In this document: one piece after another, positions 44,937-57,163 of the stretch
Position numbering within the stretch: the first letter of the stretch is position 1
How the letters are laid out: each line of letters starts with the position of its first letter
Source: Haplosporangium gracile
Taxonomy: Eukaryota; Mortierellomycota; Mortierellomycetes; Mortierellales; Mortierellaceae
Length of the DNA: 64,000 nt
Assembly (NCBI GenBank): GCA_015499985.1
Contig: JAAAUF010000044.1
Coordinates: 1 to 64,000, forward strand
Direction of reading: 5' to 3'
Program-made: the position numbers and the translations under genes
The notes under the pieces: model-generated
Databases searched by the model: none
What the model was told of the DNA's origin: nothing
What the model saw: the letters and a program-made list of their open reading frames with translations, nothing else

Positions 44937-47385
44937 ATGGACCTGACCCTTGCCGGAGAGACCACAGCCCCCACTACCACCACCACTACCGCCTTCTCTT
45001 TCGCTTCTTCATTTTCTTCTGCTTCCTCCCCTCAAGAACAACAACAACAACCAGCAGAAGAATCTATTCTCCCAGGGACTGCTGCTGCCGCTCTTGGCTC
45101 TGTTAGTACGACCATGGATTTCTTCTTTCACGGCGCACTCGACCAGCTCCAAGGCGCAACCGAGCTTGACGTCCAGCTCAACCCACTCCTCATGAACAGA
45201 GTCACTCAGCTTTGTCTGACCAAGATAAGCATCGCTTCCTCCGGACGAGAATCTCTCCGCCGTGTCGCCCAATTGTCCTGGTAATAATCCTCTCTCTCTC
45301 GCTCTCTCGTTTCCCGTTGATATCCTGACACACTCAATGCTCACAACCCACCTCTTTGTTCTGTCCTTGACCAACCTCACTTTACACCGATAACTCCTTT
45401 CTCTTTGCTTGATCCATATTCCTGTTGTTACAATGGACATTCTAATTGTCTTGAACCTGCCTACTAACTCGATTCTCTCTCGTCTTTTGTCACTTTCTCT
45501 TTCTCTCTTTTCACTATGTCTCTGAATGAAATACTACCTTATCTACAGCTTCTGGCGTCGTCTGCAGTCAGATATGTTCTTCATGCCTCTCCAATCCGCA
45601 CCCCAGGCAACCGTCTCTCTCGACCCAAGTAATATGTTTGGCAGCCCAACCTCAGAACCCTTTGCCACCTGGAACTGGCTTCAAGATACCACGGGCCTCG
45701 AGCTCGACTACTTCAACTTGGGAAACGAGGCCAACGTGACCCCACCCAGCACCACCGGTTACACCACCCTCCTCAGCGATCCCAATAACGACCTTTGTTC
45801 CACGTCCTCTCCTTTGTTTTCCTCGACGGAACCAGCATCAGCGTCTCCGTTGCCATCAGGCCAGCCCCTGTCCTCGCCCTCTTCAGAGTTCCCTATTACC
45901 TCAGCCAGCATCTATACCTACAATAGCACTAACAATTCTATGGACCTCTCAAGTACAAGTGCGACGACAGCAGCCATTATGGCGTACACGGATCTCCCCG
46001 ACTGCAACAGTCCAAGTAGTAGTAGCGTCCAAACCTGTCAGCCGATCGTTTCGTCCTCTGCACTTGCAGTCTCGGATGCCCTTGCCTTCCATTTGGCGTC
46101 TTTTCAGTCGCCGTCGGTTATACCTATTTCATCAGGTACAATCGGCAACAGCACTTCAGTATTGTCGTCGTCGCCCTTTACCATTTCTGCCGCAACAGAG
46201 GCCAGTCCATCTGGCAGAATCGAGTCGCGGCTTCAAAGACCAAAGGAAAAACAAGAGTCGTCAAGTCAGCTCACATCATCCCAGTCAAGGCCTCCACGCC
46301 AAAGTCACGAAGAGAAATTCCCGATGTTGAATGACGTATTACGTCAGAGCGAAATGGCATTGTCTTCTGAAAAGGCCGAGATGGATGTCAACAAGACCCC
46401 TATTGTGGATACCAGCAACAACAACCAACATCACCGTATTGACATTGACGACAGCCTCTCTGGTCATCATGCAACGGCAGCTATGGCTGCTTCTTCAGAA
46501 CAAGGCAGTGATAACCATGATGGTAGTCAGGATGTGAGTGATATGGATGTCGACCGAGCGATTCAAGAGATGGCGCTGCATTCTGCCCCATCATCCCCAT
46601 CCAAAGGTCACCACTACGATACCCGCCAACAACGCTCCGCTCGCGCTGTAATCAGTCCGTCACCAGAAGATGCCGAATTAGGATTCCCCTCTGATGCGTC
46701 GTCACCGTCTTTGCCGACATCATTCACTGCACGTTTGGTGTCTATGTTGCAGGACGAAGACTTGGAGATGGAGGAAGAAGAGTTGGAGCTCCACCGTGTC
46801 AAGCGCCGTCGTTGCAGCGAAGACTCGTCCTCTTCTGACTCTGGCCCAGAATCCGCGCCAACATCACCAAGAACTCCCCCATCCAATTTGGAGGGCGGTC
46901 AAGAAGGTGTAGCCCCACTCCACCCTGAAGCCTGTCTCCCTCATGCCGCCGTCCCTGGCCTCCCTGCGAGGCGACTGTACAACTTTCATCCTGAGGGGGA
47001 TGAGTACGCGACTGGGAACAATAATGGGGGCAGTGCCAACCCGTTCATGAATTCGCCCATGACAGATTACGTACTACAAGATTCAGGGATGATGAGCAAA
47101 GCCCAGCATCATCGCCTCCTTGCCTCCGCCACGGGTAGCAATTCGATCTCCACTGCTACTGGTGCAGGCGCAGCGACCACAGCCACAGCCACGGCGACCA
47201 CAGGACATGGAGGAACGACAATGAATGGTGTTGCTGGAGGAGCAGGATCTGTTGCTGTTGTCGTGGTTGAGGATCTACTGAACCTTAACCGTCAAGGAGA
47301 AGGAGAAGGCCAAGTCGGTATCCTCGCCACCTCCGTCCACACCCGATACCCAACTCGGTCAACAACCCAACGTCGCGTCATCTAG
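44937..47385 (+). CDS. Unrecognised 726-aa Ser/Thr-rich, probably nuclear protein
   Basis: Exons 44937-45280 and 45549-47385 give 726 aa; the 268-nt intron is in phase 2 and joins RRVAQLSC to FWRRLQSDMFF. The best-ordered region spans the junction: roughly residues 55-135, starting MDFFFHGALDQLQG, with amphipathic helices and aromatic residues. The rest is low complexity: Ser/Thr/Pro-rich to about residue 330, an acidic stretch (EDLEMEEEELELH) directly before a basic VKRRR cluster near residue 530 that may be a nuclear localisation signal, then an Ala/Thr/Gly tail. I recognise no catalytic or DNA-binding domain. A transcriptional or signalling regulator is a guess from composition only. Confidence 0.7.
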
Positions 47386-48830
47386 CCTGCCCACGGACGA
47401 CCTTTTGTTGTCTGACCGACCTAAACTCGACCAATGCAAAATGCAAGATGCGTCTATCACGACGCTACTATGCGCTCGACCGCTCTCCTGCGTCCGTCTC
47501 AAGCACTTCGTCGTATATCTTTTTTTTTCTTTTGCGCTTTGTTGTTTTCCTTTTCTTTGCTTTGTGTTTTTACTCTTACCCTTTTCTACTCGCAATGCGT
47601 GATGTACCACCACTTAGTTTTTCATTTCTTTTCACTTTTCCATCTGTACTTTAACGAAAATCACTTCTTGTTTCTTCTTTGTCTTCACTCCCTTGCACTC
47701 GCTCTACTATCGTTCATCACGATACGATACAAAAAAATTCCCTACATTTTCTCTTTCTTAGTGGCCTCCCATTCTCAGTCGTCAATCATTACTACATCTC
47801 CTCAGGTACTTGCACTCCCCTAACTCATATCTTCCATTCCCTCCCTCTCTCTCTGCCTCACTCTACCGCATCCCCTTTACACGCCACCCTCGCCCCTGTT
47901 CCTCCCTCTCCCTCCCTTCCTCCCTCTTCTTTGTACGGCACCTACCTTTTGGCGGATGTTTTTTGAGCATTTGTCGCTTGCTTACGTGCTTATGTGTGCG
48001 AAATAAATGTTTTTTTCTTGAACATGCCCGTCTCTTCTCGTTGTTTTCCCATAGCAAATGAACATGAACCTTGATGCCTGTGCACGGACGAACTAAACCT
48101 TGAGTTTTGTTGTTGATTTTTGATGAGGCTGGCGCATTGTTTTTTCTAATTGCCCTTAATTGTTGACCATTTTATGGTTTGAGGATACCGTGTCGCGAAA
48201 GAGTCATTTAGGAGTTCGCTGTGTTTGTATGTCCATTTTCTTCCCGCGGATATTTCCAGTGAGAGAAGGACAAGGCAAATACATGGAAGCGAACAAGAGA
48301 GGGCGGACCTTTTCGCCATATTCTTGTATACCCTTATTGGCGACATTTGATGCTTCCTGTTACTGATTTTGCTTCATCGTTTTTCTTTCATGCAACAACA
48401 CCTCATCATTCGTGTGCTATGCATGGCACATTACCGAGAAGCGTGAACGGTGGAAGATTTATTTGGATGCACTTGGATTAGAGACAGAGGAAGGGATAAG
48501 ATAGACCATCGTCCTATCGGCAATTGACAATTGGCTGGTCTGGTTACGCCCTTATCTCCTTTCCTTTCGAGAGAAAAGAAGGCCAAATGCTTACAGTCAA
48601 CCCCTCTGGGAACTCAATGTTGCACAAAGGGTACTTTTTTTGCTGTTCAAAGTGAATTAAGAGAAGGACGGGAAAATGGAAGGGCGGGCATGAGGAAGGG
48701 AAATCGGATGAAAGAGGAAGGAGGATAGAACACCTTTTTGTATCTTCATCATCTTTCATTGCGCATTCTATTCTTCGCCCTCATTCCTTCACCTCCATAC
48801 CTTTATTTTTCAGACAGTCACACGCACACT
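47386..48830. other. Intergenic, no gene seen
   Basis: A C/T-rich 3' region of the previous gene to about 47,950, then mixed sequence to the first copy of the monooxygenase array. No supportable gene. Confidence 0.6.
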
Positions 48831-49724
48831 ATGTCAACGGCCGCCACGACGACCGACAAACCAACGGTCCTAATTGTAGGAGCAGGACTAGGAGACCTCA
48901 TGATGGGCGCACTCCTTGAAATGTCCAACGTCCCCTACGCCATCTTTGAACGCTCCATTACCCTCAAGCCCTTGTGTAACCCTATAATTGAAATATAAAT
49001 CCACTACCAACAACTTTTGCATATGTATCGTTTTTTTTTTTTTTTTTATTTTCTGGGTAACTGGATGGTCCAACCGTGTTTTTTTTAAATACGTGGAACT
49101 AAGAAAAACTGTCTTCGCTGCTATTTTTTTTTGTAGCATATAACAAATTGGGCCCCTCAGGTGGACAAGGTACGTGCACACCTATCGTACTATGAAAAAG
49201 AGTCGTCAATGGTACACAAAGGATCATTCCTTAACTTCTACCTCATTTTATATCTTTGCTTATATTTAACTCAATCTAACCAACAGGTGCGGTGACAGCA
49301 TTACACGACGGCATAGCACTCGCCAACCTCCTCTACGCAATGCCCACATCAATATCTATCAAAAAAAAGGAGCGATACCCAACCGTCATGAAATCTTACA
49401 ACAACAGTCGGTTTGTGGCAAAAGTCTCTGACCGCGAGGTCATCGGCGGAATTGTGCTTCATCTTATCACACATATGTCTAAGTGGCTGTGGAGACTTGC
49501 CGTAAGTCTCCTTGCTGTTTTTTTTTCTGAATGTGGTATGCAATTGAAATGTGTATTCGAGAGAGAAGGAAGACGTAGCTAACCCAATGGCCATTCAAGA
49601 ATGGTTTTTGTTCAAAAAGTTGGCGCAGACAGCCAAGATTCGCCCTCAAGTCGGATTTCTTGACAACATTTCTTTGAGGGGAAAGATTAATAAAAGTAAG
49701 CGAGGGTTTGAGGTGCAACATTGA
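48831..49724 (+). CDS. Internally deleted FAD monooxygenase, copy B (exons 2-4 missing)
   Basis: Exons 48831-48975, 49137-49169, 49287-49501 and 49620-49724 give 165 aa. Compared with copies C, D and F it has exon 1, the 33-nt exon 5, exon 6 (24 nt shorter) and exon 7, but no exons 2, 3 or 4. Those three exons are flanked by phase-1 introns, so the deletion keeps the frame, and each remaining junction is still GT-AG. The protein keeps the Rossmann strand (GAGLGD, where paralogues have GAGLGG) and the C-terminal helices, and lacks the DG motif and the GD dipeptide. It cannot be a normal monooxygenase. It is either a decaying gene that happens to stay open, or a short flavin-fold relic with a new role. 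Confidence 0.6.
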
Positions 49725-50421
49725 CTAGATCTTGGAGTGTGTTTTTTGTATGTGTTTGTCAAGCTGAGCGGTGCTAGATGGCTGTAGGATCTCCTTTTTT
49801 TTGTTGACACCGATAGAATGTGGCGCAGGGAGGAGAGGGAGGAGGAGAAGGGGTGAATGTAAACCGATGGAAAGGAGGTAGGTGGATGTTGGATAGAAAA
49901 GTGCTCTTAAAATGGAAAGAAGTCCATGGTGGGCTTGATTCCTAATTATTTTTTCTTTCAGCCGAAGGAAGAAGAGGAGAAACAGGGCGGCGTTAGAAAT
50001 ACTTTATTTGTCTTGATCTGGGTCCTAAATATGGAGAGGACCAAAGGAGGAAAGAGAAGAAGAAGGCAACGTGCTAAATGCATGCATTGGGTGCATGGTT
50101 TGCACGACGCTCCAATGGAGGATGTGGACATGCATCATGCATACAGCAAAAACAGGTTGGCGTTGGAGAAAGAAAAAAGAGCAATTTGCAAAGGAAGGAT
50201 GAAAATCCGGAAAGCGTTGACTTGACCCCACTTTTTTAGTTTTTCATCTCCATCCCTCATCATCTTACAACTGATCGACTTTTGTGTTTGTTCATCCGAT
50301 TCCGACATTCATCCACAACTCCATCCCTCCATCTTTCTTCCCCACCTTACCCAATTATTCTTAGTCTCCTCTCCCGCCGCATTCTCTTCACCCCTGCCAC
50401 CTAACTTTTCCCTCGTCAACA
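49725..50421. other. Intergenic between copies B and C
   Basis: About 700 bp with no gene; the last 200 bp are C/T-rich leader of copy C. Confidence 0.6.
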
Positions 50422-52586
50422 ATGTCAAATCCAGCCGCAGATAAGCCTACAGTCTTGATCGTCGGAGCAGGTCTAGGAGGACTTATGCTCGGTGCCCTCC
50501 TTGAGAAGCAGGGTGTCCCATACACCATCTTTGAGCGTGCCTCCGCCGTTAAGCCCTTGGGTATCTCAAATTGGATACTAACATTAATACCACGAACGCA
50601 TGCACCATGATCGTCACCCACAGTTGGGCACTCACACGCCGCCTCCTCCCTTCCCTTGTTTTTCTGTCTCATACATAGGCTCAGGGATGGCCGTCGGTCC
50701 TACACTCCTCCCTATCTTCCAACAACTGGGCATCTACGACGAGTTCCTACCCCTGGGCAAGCGAATCATTTACACCCCCTTTTATAAGGAATCCTTAGAG
50801 TCATACAGACCTACCGACCACACCGCCATCGAGGAATTGTAGGTTGTTGTTACCCTTTTTGCCCTTTGTATTACGGAGGTCCTTTTTTTTGTTACGTTAC
50901 ACGTTACACATTAATTTTTCATAATTTGTGAGAGTAACCGTAACACAACTCTCATCGTCTTGTCGCTCTTTTGTCTTGACTTTCACAGCACTGGCTATGC
51001 ACAGTACCTCGTTGCTCGTCCTAAGCTCTATGCGCTGATCCTCAAACTAGTCCCGGTCCATAAGATCCATTTCGGCAAGCGCGTTCTTAACATCATCGAA
51101 GAGGATGACAAGGTTACGGTGCACACCAACGACAACGACATGCATGTGGGAGATATTGTTGTCGGTGCTGATGGTGCTTACAGTGCTGTCCGTCAGCGCA
51201 TGTATGACCGTTTGAAGGCCAAGGGTGGGCTGCCCAAGGACGACCAAGAGGATCTGCCGTTCAGTTGTACTTGTCTTGTGGGTCAGACGAGAGTTCTTGA
51301 CGCGGAGAAGTATCCTGTTATTAAGGAGTCCATTTGTGTGTTCCCCACCGTCCTTGGCGCTGACAAGCCCTTCTCCGTAAGTTCCACGAAATCATTCAGG
51401 AGCGATGCAAAGACCGTTTGTCAGATCTGTCCTTGTAATGAGATTTCGATGAATTCTTTTTATTTTGACGATATATATTAACGCGAGCTCCTCGATTTAT
51501 TGTGTAACAATTAGTGGTCTGTTATGTCTACCGCCCAAGGCACCCTTTGCTGGTCGGTCATCCATCACTTAAACGAACAAACGAGCAAGGCAGCCATGGA
51601 ACAACGATTCAGGAACAACGACAATGCAGAGTGGGGCGCTTACCCTGCTCAGTTGATGTGCGACGAGACCAGGAGCTTCCCCATCCCTCTTGGCGAAGGA
51701 TTGAGCACTTTGGGCGATCTTTACGGCTTGGCACAGACGGATCTTATATCTAAGGTTATGTTGGAGGAGAAGGTGTTCAAGACATGGCATTCTGGTCGTG
51801 TTGTCTTGATGGGAGATGGTACTTTTTGACTATGCTTGTTGTCAACAGTGTTGGTGTCTAACAATGTGAATCGTTTGGTCTTGAAGCTGACCTCATGTTT
51901 GGCCCTTCTATTTTTTTGTCTTACCTTTTTAGCCTGCCATAAGCTGCACCCTGCGGGAGGTCATGGTACGTCTCTTCTTTCATGCTATGCCTTGATTTCA
52001 GGACCTTGACCAGGAATCGGGCAAAGTAATAATTACTAACTTTATTTCTTTGTTCTCAACCATATAGGCGCCGTGACAGCTATGCATGATGCAATTACAC
52101 TCGCTAATCTGATCTACTCCATGCCCACAACTACCGCGGAGCAGGTGACGAAGGTCTTCGAGGAGTATCAAGAGGAGCGACACCCTGCTGCGTTGATATC
52201 CTTCAAGAACAGTCAGCTCATGAGCAAGTTCATGGAGAAAGGCATCATAGGGTTCATTGTGCTGTACGCTATTACGCATATGCCTATGTGGCTCTGGAGA
52301 CTTGCCGTAAGTGTTCCTTGTTATTGTTGTTTTTCTGAATGTGGCATGCAATTGAAATTAGTGCTTGAAAAAGAAGGAAGAAGTAGCTAACTCTAAATGA
52401 TCCTTCGGTGAGGTTTTCGTTCAAAAGTTGGCACAGACAGTGAAAATTCGCCCTCAAGTCGGCTTCATTGCCAACATTCCCTTGAAGGGTACCGTTGTCC
52501 CGATTATTTCGCCCAGTGAGCAGAAGGCGAGGGAACATTTTGAGAAGCAGCGACATGAGCAGCAGCATACTACTGTTTCTATCTGA
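50422..52586 (+). CDS. Class A FAD-dependent monooxygenase, copy C
   Basis: Seven exons, 50422-50560, 50679-50838, 50989-51376, 51515-51818, 51933-51965, 52068-52306 and 52428-52586, give 473 aa with every phase consistent. FAD/ADP-binding GAGLGG is at residues 15-20 and the acidic ribose-binding residue is Glu38 (TIFER). The DG motif is GADGAYSAVRQ (Asp161-Gly162). The GD motif (Asp330) leads into ACHKLHPAGGHG, coded by the 33-nt exon 5. This is the complete set for a UbiH/PHBH-like flavoprotein hydroxylase using NAD(P)H and oxygen. No signal peptide; the hydrophobic C-terminal helix around IGFIVLYAITHMPMWLWRLA could touch membranes. Substrate unknown. An AATAAA lies about 50 bp after the stop. 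Confidence 0.93.
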
Positions 52587-53215
52587 AGGCTATGCGTGCG
52601 ACAGAAAGGACGAGAAGGATATTCTTACAGGAGAAAATAAACGTCTAGTTATTGGATCCTTTTTTTTGCACGCGTATTTGTCCTAGTGCGAGTGGCTGTA
52701 GTAGTAGTGTTGCGAGGAATGAAGAGGGTAATATCGTCAGCGAAAAAAAAAAGACGAGGTTGATGTGTTCTTTTGAGGAAGTGAGCAAAATGGAGCAGCA
52801 ACCTCAAAGATTAGCGGAGTTTTGTATGGTGTTAAATGGTGAGGTGAAGATGAGACACGCAGGGTGGCATCGTCGCTGGTCGAGAGGAGGAGGAGAGAAT
52901 ACATGCAAGGGCGGCACTAAGTAGAGAAGCACCGCCCTATGACATACAAACGCGAACACACACATATGTACGCAAAAAAGCAGTGCTGTGTAGCGAGAAA
53001 GAAAATGGCGATTAAGTGAAAGGAGGAATGCATGGTCACACAAAATAGAGACACACCCATATGACAATGGCAACAGACAGCACAAAGCCCTCACCAAAAC
53101 TTTCTTTCTCCGACGCCATCTCCTTTTACATCTCTCATCCGGATTCATTCATTCCATCTCTTCCTTCACTCGATTCCTCTCTCCCGCCATTTCCTCTTCC
53201 GTTATTCCATCAACC
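52587..53215. other. Intergenic between copies C and D
   Basis: About 630 bp without a supportable gene; a leader-like C/T stretch precedes copy D. Confidence 0.6.
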
Positions 53216-55301
53216 ATGTCAACCAACGACAAACCAATCATCCTCATAGCCGGGGCAGGGCTCGGTGGCCTGTTCCTTGGCGCCTTGCTCGAAAAGGCCA
53301 ATGTTTCATATACCATATTTGAGCGTGCAGCCGCCGTCAAGCCATTGGGTATGTTGACTGTCCAGATTCATGCATGCCTCGGCCCATTATCACGTCCCAC
53401 ACACAAGTATAGTGTATCTGTTACTCAATTTTGTTTCTGTCTACTTTCTGTATGAAATAGGTTCGGCCATGACTGTTGGTCCCGCACTACTCCCTGTCTT
53501 CCAACAGCTGGGCATGTATGACGATCTTATCACAATTGGAAAATATATGACCCACGTCGAGCCCTTCAAGGAGTCCTTACAGCCTTACCGACCCGTCGAC
53601 TGGAGACCTTTTGAAGAATTGTAGGCCCCTTTCCTTTTGGCTCGTGCACCCTCGACTCTTTTCTTTCTTGCTCTTGGACACACACACACACCCGCATATG
53701 TGCTTTCACTCATGAGCTACCTATTTCTTCACACTAGCGCTGGATACGGACAATACATTGTCACACGTCCAAAAATCCATGAACTTTTCCTCAAGCAGAT
53801 CCCACCCCACAAAATTCACTTTGGCAAACGTGTCCGATCCATTTCTGAAAACAATGACAAGGTCACTATTCATACCGCCGACAATAACACCTACGAGGGC
53901 GACATTCTCGTCGGCGCAGACGGCGCATACAGTGCAGTTCGTCAGAGCATGTACGAGCAACTGAAGGTCAAGGCCGCATTGCCAGAGTTGGACCAAGAGG
54001 ATCTCCCTTTTAGCTGTACGTGCTTGGTGGGACAGACCAAGGTGTTGGACCCTGAAGTGTATCCTATTATCAAGAAGCCTGTTGGGCAGTTCTTAACTCT
54101 TTTTGGAGAAGAGCGGCCGTACACCGTAAGTTTTTTCAGGACCCATTGCCAAAAAACTAGAGGAGGAGAACAAAAAGAAAATAGGCGATTATTTGTTTTG
54201 TAAACGATAAATTAACAGACGCTCATCCTTGCCAACTCCGTTATTAGTGGGCGGCCTTCACAACAGCCCAATCAACCCTCTCATATATGGTGTATCACCA
54301 TTTGCCACGCCAAACGAGTAAAGCGGTGGAGGAAGAACACGCCAAGAGCGATGACAACGCGGAATGGGATGCTACTCCCGCGCAGACCATGTGTAATGAG
54401 ACTCGCGAATTCCGGATCCCTATTGATATTGATGGGCGCAAGATGACTATGGGCGACCTCTATGATCTCACGCCCAAGGAGTTCATTTCAAAGGTTAGAT
54501 TGGAAGAGAAGGTGTTTGGAACTTGGCATGACGGGCGCACAGTACTGTTAGGCGACGGTGAGTTGCCTGGAAAGAGGACCATTGGCGAAGCTGTATCATT
54601 ACTTACTCATAAGGTCGATATTTCATACTTTTTTTACTCTTCTCACGCGTGATTCATAGCTTGCCACAAACTCCACCCCAGTGGAGGACAAGGTAAGAGC
54701 CAATAAGTCTCATATTCATGAATGAAAGGAAAAAAAGGATCAGGTAATAAGCACCTGTATTAATTATGAGCATAAAATTATCTTTATTTGCAAAACTTTA
54801 CAACAGGTGCAGTGACCGCCATACACGATGCGATCGCATTAGCAAACCTCCTCTACGCCATGCCCTCAAAGTCCTTGCCCGACATCACCAAAGCCTTTGA
54901 GGAGTACAGAAGCGAGAGGTACCCGGCTGCCAAGGAGACGTTCAAGAACAGTCAGCTCATGAGTAAGATTACGGATCGCTCGCTCATTGGGGCTGTTATT
55001 TTTTACCTCTACATTAATACGCCCTTGTGGTTGTGGAAGATGATGGTATGTTTTCTTTTGTTACTTTGTGTTATTATATATTATGGTAAAAGGGTGAGGA
55101 ATAATGACGGCTATCTCTGACATCGCTTTGCCCTCAACATACTTTTTATGATAGTTGGTCAAGTTGGTCCGCTTCCGTCCTCAGGCTGGGTTCCTTGAGG
55201 CTCTTGAGGTGAAAGGTAGTGTTGTGCCAGTTCCTTCGCCCAGTGAAAAGAAGGCCAGAGCTATCTTTGAGAAGCAGCAGGTTGACTCAGCTATTGTTTA
55301 G
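53216..55301 (+). CDS. Class A FAD-dependent monooxygenase, copy D
   Basis: Seven exons, 53216-53348, 53461-53620, 53738-54125, 54248-54557, 54660-54692, 54807-55045 and 55155-55301, give 469 aa. Exons 2, 3, 5 and 6 are 160, 388, 33 and 239 nt, identical in length to copy C. GAGLGG is at residues 13-18, the DG motif at Asp159-Gly160 and the GD motif at Asp330, followed by ACHKLHPSGGQG. Exon 4 has two extra codons, near the DIDGRK stretch. The C-terminal helix around VIFYLYINTPLWLWKMM is hydrophobic. Same expected chemistry as copy C: FAD- and NAD(P)H-dependent hydroxylation of an unknown small molecule. Confidence 0.93.
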
Positions 55302-55858
55302 GTGAAGGGTTTAAGACTCATTAAATCACACAGCGACACGAACGGCGGCCAGCGCAAGAGATGGAGCGCTGAAGGAACGGATGAAATAGAAAATAAAAGA
55401 GTATACGGTAATAGTTGATGCTGGCCTAGTTAATTGGTCACAGACCCGTGAAGAGTCTAGATTGTTCTTCTTATATAAGTACCTAAGTGAACATTGCAGT
55501 CATGTCTCTGGATCCTGGGATCCTAGCAGGTGAAAGATAAATGCAAGTGGATGTTGATTTTGATTATGACGCCCTTGTTATCTTTCATCGCTTTCCCGAC
55601 CGCTGGTCGGTCAGGTAACCTTAACTGGTTCATCCTTTACCACCCTCATCAGGGGGGATTTTTTTTTATTTATTTCTTTTCCTTGATCAGTCACTGTCTA
55701 TTCCACAGATGTACTGCACCCTCGTCTACAAAACTTCATCCCGCACTCTGGTTACTGGTGGGTGATTGGATCTTCCAATCCTTTTCCTGGTAGGTGTTGG
55801 TATGAGAGTGCTGTCGAGCATGGCGGCGAGGTTCATCCCGGATATCGAACTGCCTATG
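55302..55858. other. Intergenic, no gene seen
   Basis: The 3' region of copy D, with an AATAAAA word near 55394. No coding signal supported. Confidence 0.55.
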
Positions 55859-56068
55859 TCAATGAAGAAACAAGCAGCGGAATGAAGGATGCGCTAACAT
55901 GTGGCATTCATAGATTTGGTCATATTTGAAAGCGTCTCTGCATTCCAGGCACTGCTTAAGATGGATTCCATGGTTCATTCTGTAGTGAGCCGACAGACTT
56001 GCGAGGGTCGTAAAGTCCTCGGAGCAATTGAGGCTGTCGCAGATGTAGGGAGGCCGTCCTAGAGACAT
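55859..56068 (-). CDS. Small protein with two C2H2 zinc fingers
   Basis: An ATG-to-stop frame of 69 aa on the minus strand. The first finger starts at YICDSLNC with spacing C-x4-C-x12-H-x4-H; the second starts at KQCLEC with C-x2-C-x12-H-x3-H. Two correctly spaced fingers in 69 residues are unlikely by chance. It may be a complete tiny protein or one exon of a larger zinc-finger gene whose other exons I cannot identify. C2H2 pairs usually bind nucleic acid. It lies between copies D and E of the monooxygenase array, on the opposite strand. Confidence 0.6.
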   Translation of the reverse strand: MSLGRPPYICDSLNCSEDFTTLASLSAHYRMNHGIHLKQCLECRDAFKYDQIYECHMLAHPSFRCLFLH

Positions 56069-57163
56069 TATACTGAACGGATGAAAGGATGCTCTGAAGC
56101 TTATCGGGAGAGGCAGGAAAGGCGCTTTTATGGTGAATGAAAATCGAGGGTGGCCTGAAGTGTGTGAAGTGATTGTTTTTGTTTTTTGAGTGTGTAAGAG
56201 TGAGAGAGGGCGAACCGGGAGGGGGAAAAGAAGTGGTCTAGTAGTTTTTTTTATAAATAATCATTCGAGGCCGATCGTGAAAAGAAAACAATGAGGACGA
56301 TGTTGAAGGCTGAGCGTGAATAGAAATGAACGAAGGAAAAGCAAAATGGCTTACTTTGCTCTCCATAGATATGAGAATAGGTTAGTCCATTTGTGTGAAA
56401 AAAGGAGAGCTAAGCAGCGCTTTTGTATACACCATTGGAAGAGAAAAGCGTTTAGAAAATGGCAATGCAAGTTAATTAAAAAAATGGCGACCGATAGAGG
56501 GAGTGACAAGGGCAAAAAAGGGCTGAAGGGATCATTCCTACCAACAATTGCAGGCAATGACCTGTCGCCGGCAAGGGGGTGCGTGGAATTGAGCCATATA
56601 ATTTGGTGGCGAGTGGACGCTCCTTTTTTGCTTGTTTGTATGCGAAAATTTATTCCAAAAAGATCATTTTCACAATGGACCTTGGTCGATTGACGTCCAA
56701 GTCCAAACAAAATAAGGTATTTTTTAGATATCTTTAGTATGCTTCTTCTTTTTCCTCTCAAAACAGCCCTGACCTCATTTGGCGCAAAGCGGGGTCCACC
56801 AACCTTAAACCAAAAAAAGAGAAGGAAGAAGGAAAGATGAATGGTGAAAAAGTATTGGGCGTTACTTCACAAAGCAATGGCGAGTGTTGTGAGGGACATG
56901 TCGATGGGTATGGTCGTCGTTCTCTTTGTTGTTATGGAGTACTAGTCAATAACCAGAGCGGTAGACACGCTCCCTTTCTCCTTTTCGCAGTCTTCTTCTC
57001 CATCCACGTTTTTGTTCATTTTGTTGTCAACGCTGTTGTTATGGTCAGTCTAGCTATTCAACAAAAGAGAACGCAAAAATAATATGATTCACGCGGTGCA
57101 AGTAAAAAAATACATGATCTACGTCTTGCAAGTCGCCTTTTCTCGCCCTCAAAGTAAGATTTG
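56069..57163. other. Intergenic, no gene seen
   Basis: Frames up to about 136 codons exist on the minus strand (near 56351-56761) but lack any domain-like sequence. Upstream of the zinc-finger frame the DNA is A/G-rich on the plus strand. Confidence 0.55.

Noticed and set aside
50388..50672. Minus-strand frame over exon 1 of copy C
   Set aside because: Shadow of the conserved Rossmann exon; the same shadow appears over exon 1 of copies D, E and F.
51377..51481. Read-through of exon 3 of copy C past the GTAAGT donor
   Set aside because: Paralogues agree on the donor, and the next exon restores the conserved WSV...CW region; the read-through tail is unlike any copy.
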